From positions 1-8,732 of the forward strand of contig JAJFLT010000359.1 of assembly GCA_021772555.1 (NCBI GenBank): a stretch of 8,732 bases of DNA, written 5' to 3'. Position numbers and translations under genes: made by a program. Positions 6,401-8,732 of this stretch are shown here, one piece after another (positions within the stretch are counted from its first letter, which is position 1; the number at the start of each line of letters is the position of its first letter). Below the pieces are notes generated by a model. The model saw only the letters and a list, made by a program, of their open reading frames with translations, was not told where the DNA came from and made no database searches. Origin of the DNA: Opitutales bacterium (lineage in GTDB: Bacteria; Verrucomicrobiota; Verrucomicrobiia; Opitutales; UBA2987).

Positions 6401-6934
6401 ATGTTAAAAAATCTATTCCAGGCCATGTCGCTTCGCGAGCGTTTCCTGCTCACGGTCTTTATATGGGTTTGCCTGCTGGTCTGGGGAGGGTCCGTCATGG
6501 GATCTATGAAAACCTTTCGCAGCGAATTCTCCCGGACCAAGAGTGAATTGAAAACACAGAAAAACCTCATTGGCGAACGGGAGACTATTGAAGTTCGCCT
6601 GCAGGACCAGTTGCAGCGCCTGGATCCGCAAAAAACCTACACAAGCTCTCAACTGGTGGGTAAACTGGACTCGTTCGCGCGCAACGCCAATTTGAGATTT
6701 GACACCAACTCCCCCAACACCAAACCGGGGGACATCTTCAACATTCACACGGTCCGCATCCAGGTCCGACAGGCCGGTATCGGAGACCTCATCGAATTTG
6801 ACAATCAGATTAAAAAAGAATCGCCCTATCTGGGACTGGAAAGGGTGAAACTAACCTCGAACAAATCGGATCCTCGTCTTCTCAACGGCCAATACGTCAT
6901 ATCCTCCTTTGAGCTAAAAGAGAACGCGCTTTAA
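6401..6934 (+). CDS. gspM: Type II secretion system platform protein GspM-like
   Basis: GspM is a small bitopic protein that stabilises GspL and contacts the assembly platform. The 177-residue product begins with a short cytoplasmic segment, MLKNLFQAMSLRERF; the MSLRERFLL part is typical of GspM N-termini. A membrane helix follows at ~14-34. A charged coiled-coil region (~35-80, with KTFRSEFSRTKSELKTQKN) leads into a small alpha/beta domain (TVRIQVRQAGIGDLIEFDNQI), resembling the ferredoxin-like fold of GspM/PilO. The gap to gspL is 41 nt and to gspD 29 nt, so it is likely cotranscribed with both. No clear ribosome-binding site precedes the ATG. PilO-like and GspM-like proteins share this plan; the surrounding gsp genes favour GspM. 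Confidence 0.8.
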   Translation: MLKNLFQAMSLRERFLLTVFIWVCLLVWGGSVMGSMKTFRSEFSRTKSELKTQKNLIGERETIEVRLQDQLQRLDPQKTYTSSQLVGKLDSFARNANLRFDTNSPNTKPGDIFNIHTVRIQVRQAGIGDLIEFDNQIKKESPYLGLERVKLTSNKSDPRLLNGQYVISSFELKENAL

Positions 6935-6963
6935 AGATACCTCGTCGCACCACCGACCGGATT

Positions 6964-8732
6964 ATGAATATTCGCATTCGCATCAAATCATTCATGCCTA
7001 AATGTTTCAGGGCCATTGCCATTTTGAGAATGGTCTTGACGGCAACGGTTTTAACTACGGCCTTATCGGCCCAGCAAACCAAGGTCCCCAACCCCGACGA
7101 GACAGTGGGCGTCATCCGCATGAGCGACCTGGGAGCCAACGAAGTCCTCGACATGATGGAGCGGTTCACGGGTAAACCCATCCTCAGACAACAAAGCCTG
7201 CCGACCGTTAAGATTAATTTTTCCAGCCAAGGACCCATGACCAAAGCCGAGGCCGTTCTGGCCCTGGAGAGTTTGCTCAGCCTCAACGGCATCGCCATAA
7301 CCGACGTGGGGGAAACGTTTCTTAAGGCGGTGCCCTCGGCCTCCATCGGCACACAGGTTCCCCCCATGATCGATCAGACCACCCTGGACGCCACCCCCAG
7401 CCAAAAGATCTATGCCAAGTTTTTCCGTCTCAATTACTTACAGGTGGCCGAAGCTCTCCCCCTCATCCAGCCCATGCTCACCCAGGGGGCGCCGGTGGCA
7501 TTTGAGAAAAGCAACTCCCTCATGATCGTCGATGCACTCATCAATCTGCAAAGGGTCGAGAATGTACTCTCTAAAATCGACATCCCGGCGCCATTGGACA
7601 CAGCCATCTACTTTTTCACCATGAAGCACGTGACCGCCTCGGAGATCGTCACCCGCCTACAAACTATGCAAACGGGGAGCCTCAAGCGGTATCTTGAAAA
7701 CAACACCACTTTCGATGCTGACGACCGCACCAACCAGTTGATTGTCGTCACCCACCCCAGCAACGAATCGATCATCACCGACATGATTGAAAAACTGGAT
7801 GTCGATGTCGCCCCATTGACTCTGACCGAAGTCTATCGACTCAAACATGCCGACGCCACGGAGGTAGTCAGCCTGGTTGAGCAAGTCATCACGGGCCAGC
7901 AGCAGGCCCGCGAAAGCCAGGCCGGCACGCCTCAAACCACCCGGCGTCAACCCGGTCAGCCGACCCCACCGGCAACGACCAACGCTGCCGCCCAGGCTGC
8001 CGGAGATGAAAACCTCCAGTTCAGCGAATACATGCGCATCGTGGCCGACCCACGGGGCAACGCCATCGTTGCCTACGGAACCCACAAAGACCTAGGTTCG
8101 TTAAAGGAATTGGTGGACAAAATTGACGTATTGCTGGCCCAGGTACGCATCGAAGTGGTCATCGCTCAAGTCACCCTGTCGAAAGACCAGGTTCGCGGCA
8201 TCGATTCCTTTAATTTTGATTATAACATAATCACAGCCCCAAACACTGGTACTGGCACGGGTACGGGTGAGACCACCACTACTCCCGGCAATTCCGACCA
8301 GTTAGATTTCTCAATCAGTCCAGGCACATCATCCATAGGATCCAGTTCTATTTTCAATTTCAGCGGCTCGTTAAATCCATTATCCATCACGGCCGTAATC
8401 AATAAAGCCCGACAAAACAACTTTGTCAAAGTGCTCTCCGCTCCAACCATACTGACAACCCACAATCAGGAAGCCACCATCAACGTTGGAGAGGCCCGCC
8501 CGGTTATCACAAGTTCCCAATCGGACTTAAGCGGCGGTAGTTTTGCCCGCAGCACGGTGCAATTTCGAGACATCGGGATCGAATTGAAAGTAAAACCGCT
8601 CATCGGCTCCAATGGTGTTGTCCAAATGGAAATCGAACAAAAGGTGGAAAGCGTTGTTAGGGACATAGCTGTTGATGGCAATCTACAACCCATCATCGGC
8701 ACCCGCAACGCAACCTCATTTATCAGCGTCAA
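6964..8732 (+). CDS. gspD: Type II secretion system outer-membrane secretin GspD (3' end outside window)
   Basis: GspD forms the outer-membrane channel of the T2SS. The frame is open from 6964 to the window end (~589 residues). A signal peptide runs to about Ala36 (TATVLTTALSA, then QQTK); a start at 6994 would give a shorter, equally good signal. Domains in order: N0 ~50-125 (VIRMSDLGANEVLDMMERF), N1 ~153-210 (FFRLNYLQVAEALPLI), N2 ~214-281 (IYFFTMKHVTASEIVTRL), N3 ~288-390 (TEVYRLKHADATEVVSLV), then the secretin domain from ~390. The secretin core shows LLAQVRIEVVIAQVTLS, LSAPTILTTHNQEATINVGE at 491-510, and VQFRDIGIELKVKP near 530. N3 is split by a Gln/Ala/Pro-rich linker (~310-350), and a Gly-Thr-rich loop occurs at ~427-440. 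No lipobox is seen. The secretin identity is firm. Placing D after M differs from the classical C-D-E-F order. Confidence 0.95.
   Translation, partial: MNIRIRIKSFMPKCFRAIAILRMVLTATVLTTALSAQQTKVPNPDETVGVIRMSDLGANEVLDMMERFTGKPILRQQSLPTVKINFSSQGPMTKAEAVLALESLLSLNGIAITDVGETFLKAVPSASIGTQVPPMIDQTTLDATPSQKIYAKFFRLNYLQVAEALPLIQPMLTQGAPVAFEKSNSLMIVDALINLQRVENVLSKIDIPAPLDTAIYFFTMKHVTASEIVTRLQTMQTGSLKRYLENNTTFDADDRTNQLIVVTHPSNESIITDMIEKLDVDVAPLTLTEVYRLKHADATEVVSLVEQVITGQQQARESQAGTPQTTRRQPGQPTPPATTNAAAQAAGDENLQFSEYMRIVADPRGNAIVAYGTHKDLGSLKELVDKIDVLLAQVRIEVVIAQVTLSKDQVRGIDSFNFDYNIITAPNTGTGTGTGETTTTPGNSDQLDFSISPGTSSIGSSSIFNFSGSLNPLSITAVINKARQNNFVKVLSAPTILTTHNQEATINVGEARPVITSSQSDLSGGSFARSTVQFRDIGIELKVKPLIGSNGVVQMEIEQKVESVVRDIAVDGNLQPIIGTRNATSFISV
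8242..8268 (+). repeat. Short Gly-Thr codon repeat inside gspD
   Basis: The codons read Asn followed by alternating Thr and Gly (TGTGTGTG), then Glu and four Thr, from near-repeated ACTGGT/ACGGGT units. It encodes a flexible loop in the early secretin domain, where surface insertions vary. Such a repeat could change length by slippage. It is in frame, so the gene is intact. Confidence 0.5.

Noticed and set aside
1649..6934. Type IV pilus operon instead of T2SS
   Set aside because: The GspG calcium loop, GspK without Glu5 and with its NGAE motif, and the GspM-type protein fit T2SS; no pilT/pilB/pilQ-specific features are visible.

Overview
This window is one dense plus-strand gene cluster for a type II secretion system (T2SS), headed by an ExbB/ExbD-type proton channel pair. 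It carries, in order: the 3' part of an ExbB/TolQ/MotA-family protein (cut by the left edge), exbD, the pseudopilin genes gspG, gspH, gspI, gspJ and gspK, the inner-membrane platform genes gspL and gspM, and the first ~589 codons of the outer-membrane secretin gspD (cut by the right edge). No gene is supported on the minus strand. No RNA gene, mobile element, CRISPR array or convincing strong terminator was seen.

The organism is a diderm. Mid-range GC, few Shine-Dalgarno sites (the one good site is at gspK), and a gsp order of G-H-I-J-K-L-M then D behind exbBD suggest a member of the PVC group, perhaps Verrucomicrobia/Opitutae. That placement is inference. The GspG calcium loop, a GspK without Glu5, and L/M platform proteins mark this as a T2SS rather than a type IV pilus.

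Layout: 1-1592 holds the proton channel pair (ExbB with a large extra-membrane N-terminal region, then ExbD). 1649-3978 holds four pseudopilins with E+5 prepilin sites, and 3962-5086 the tip pseudopilin GspK. 5130-6934 holds GspL and GspM. 6964 to the end is the secretin with signal peptide, N0-N3 and most of the secretin domain. Spacing is tight: gspJ and gspK overlap by 17 bp, and gspH/gspI and gspI/gspJ are 9 and 4 nt apart. The exception is the gspG-gspH interval (about 170-225 nt depending on the gspH start), which holds two hairpins and may set GspG expression apart from the minor pseudopilins.

How it should work (from family knowledge): prepilin peptidase, not encoded here, processes the five pseudopilins. 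GspI-J-K form the tip, GspH joins it to the GspG shaft, and GspL/GspM tie the platform to the GspE ATPase (not in the window). The pseudopilus pushes folded periplasmic proteins out through the GspD ring. No gspC, gspE or gspF is seen; E and F may lie beyond the right edge. ExbB/ExbD leading this cluster raises the possibility that proton-motive force is fed to a TonB- or GspC/GspB-like partner of the secretion machine.
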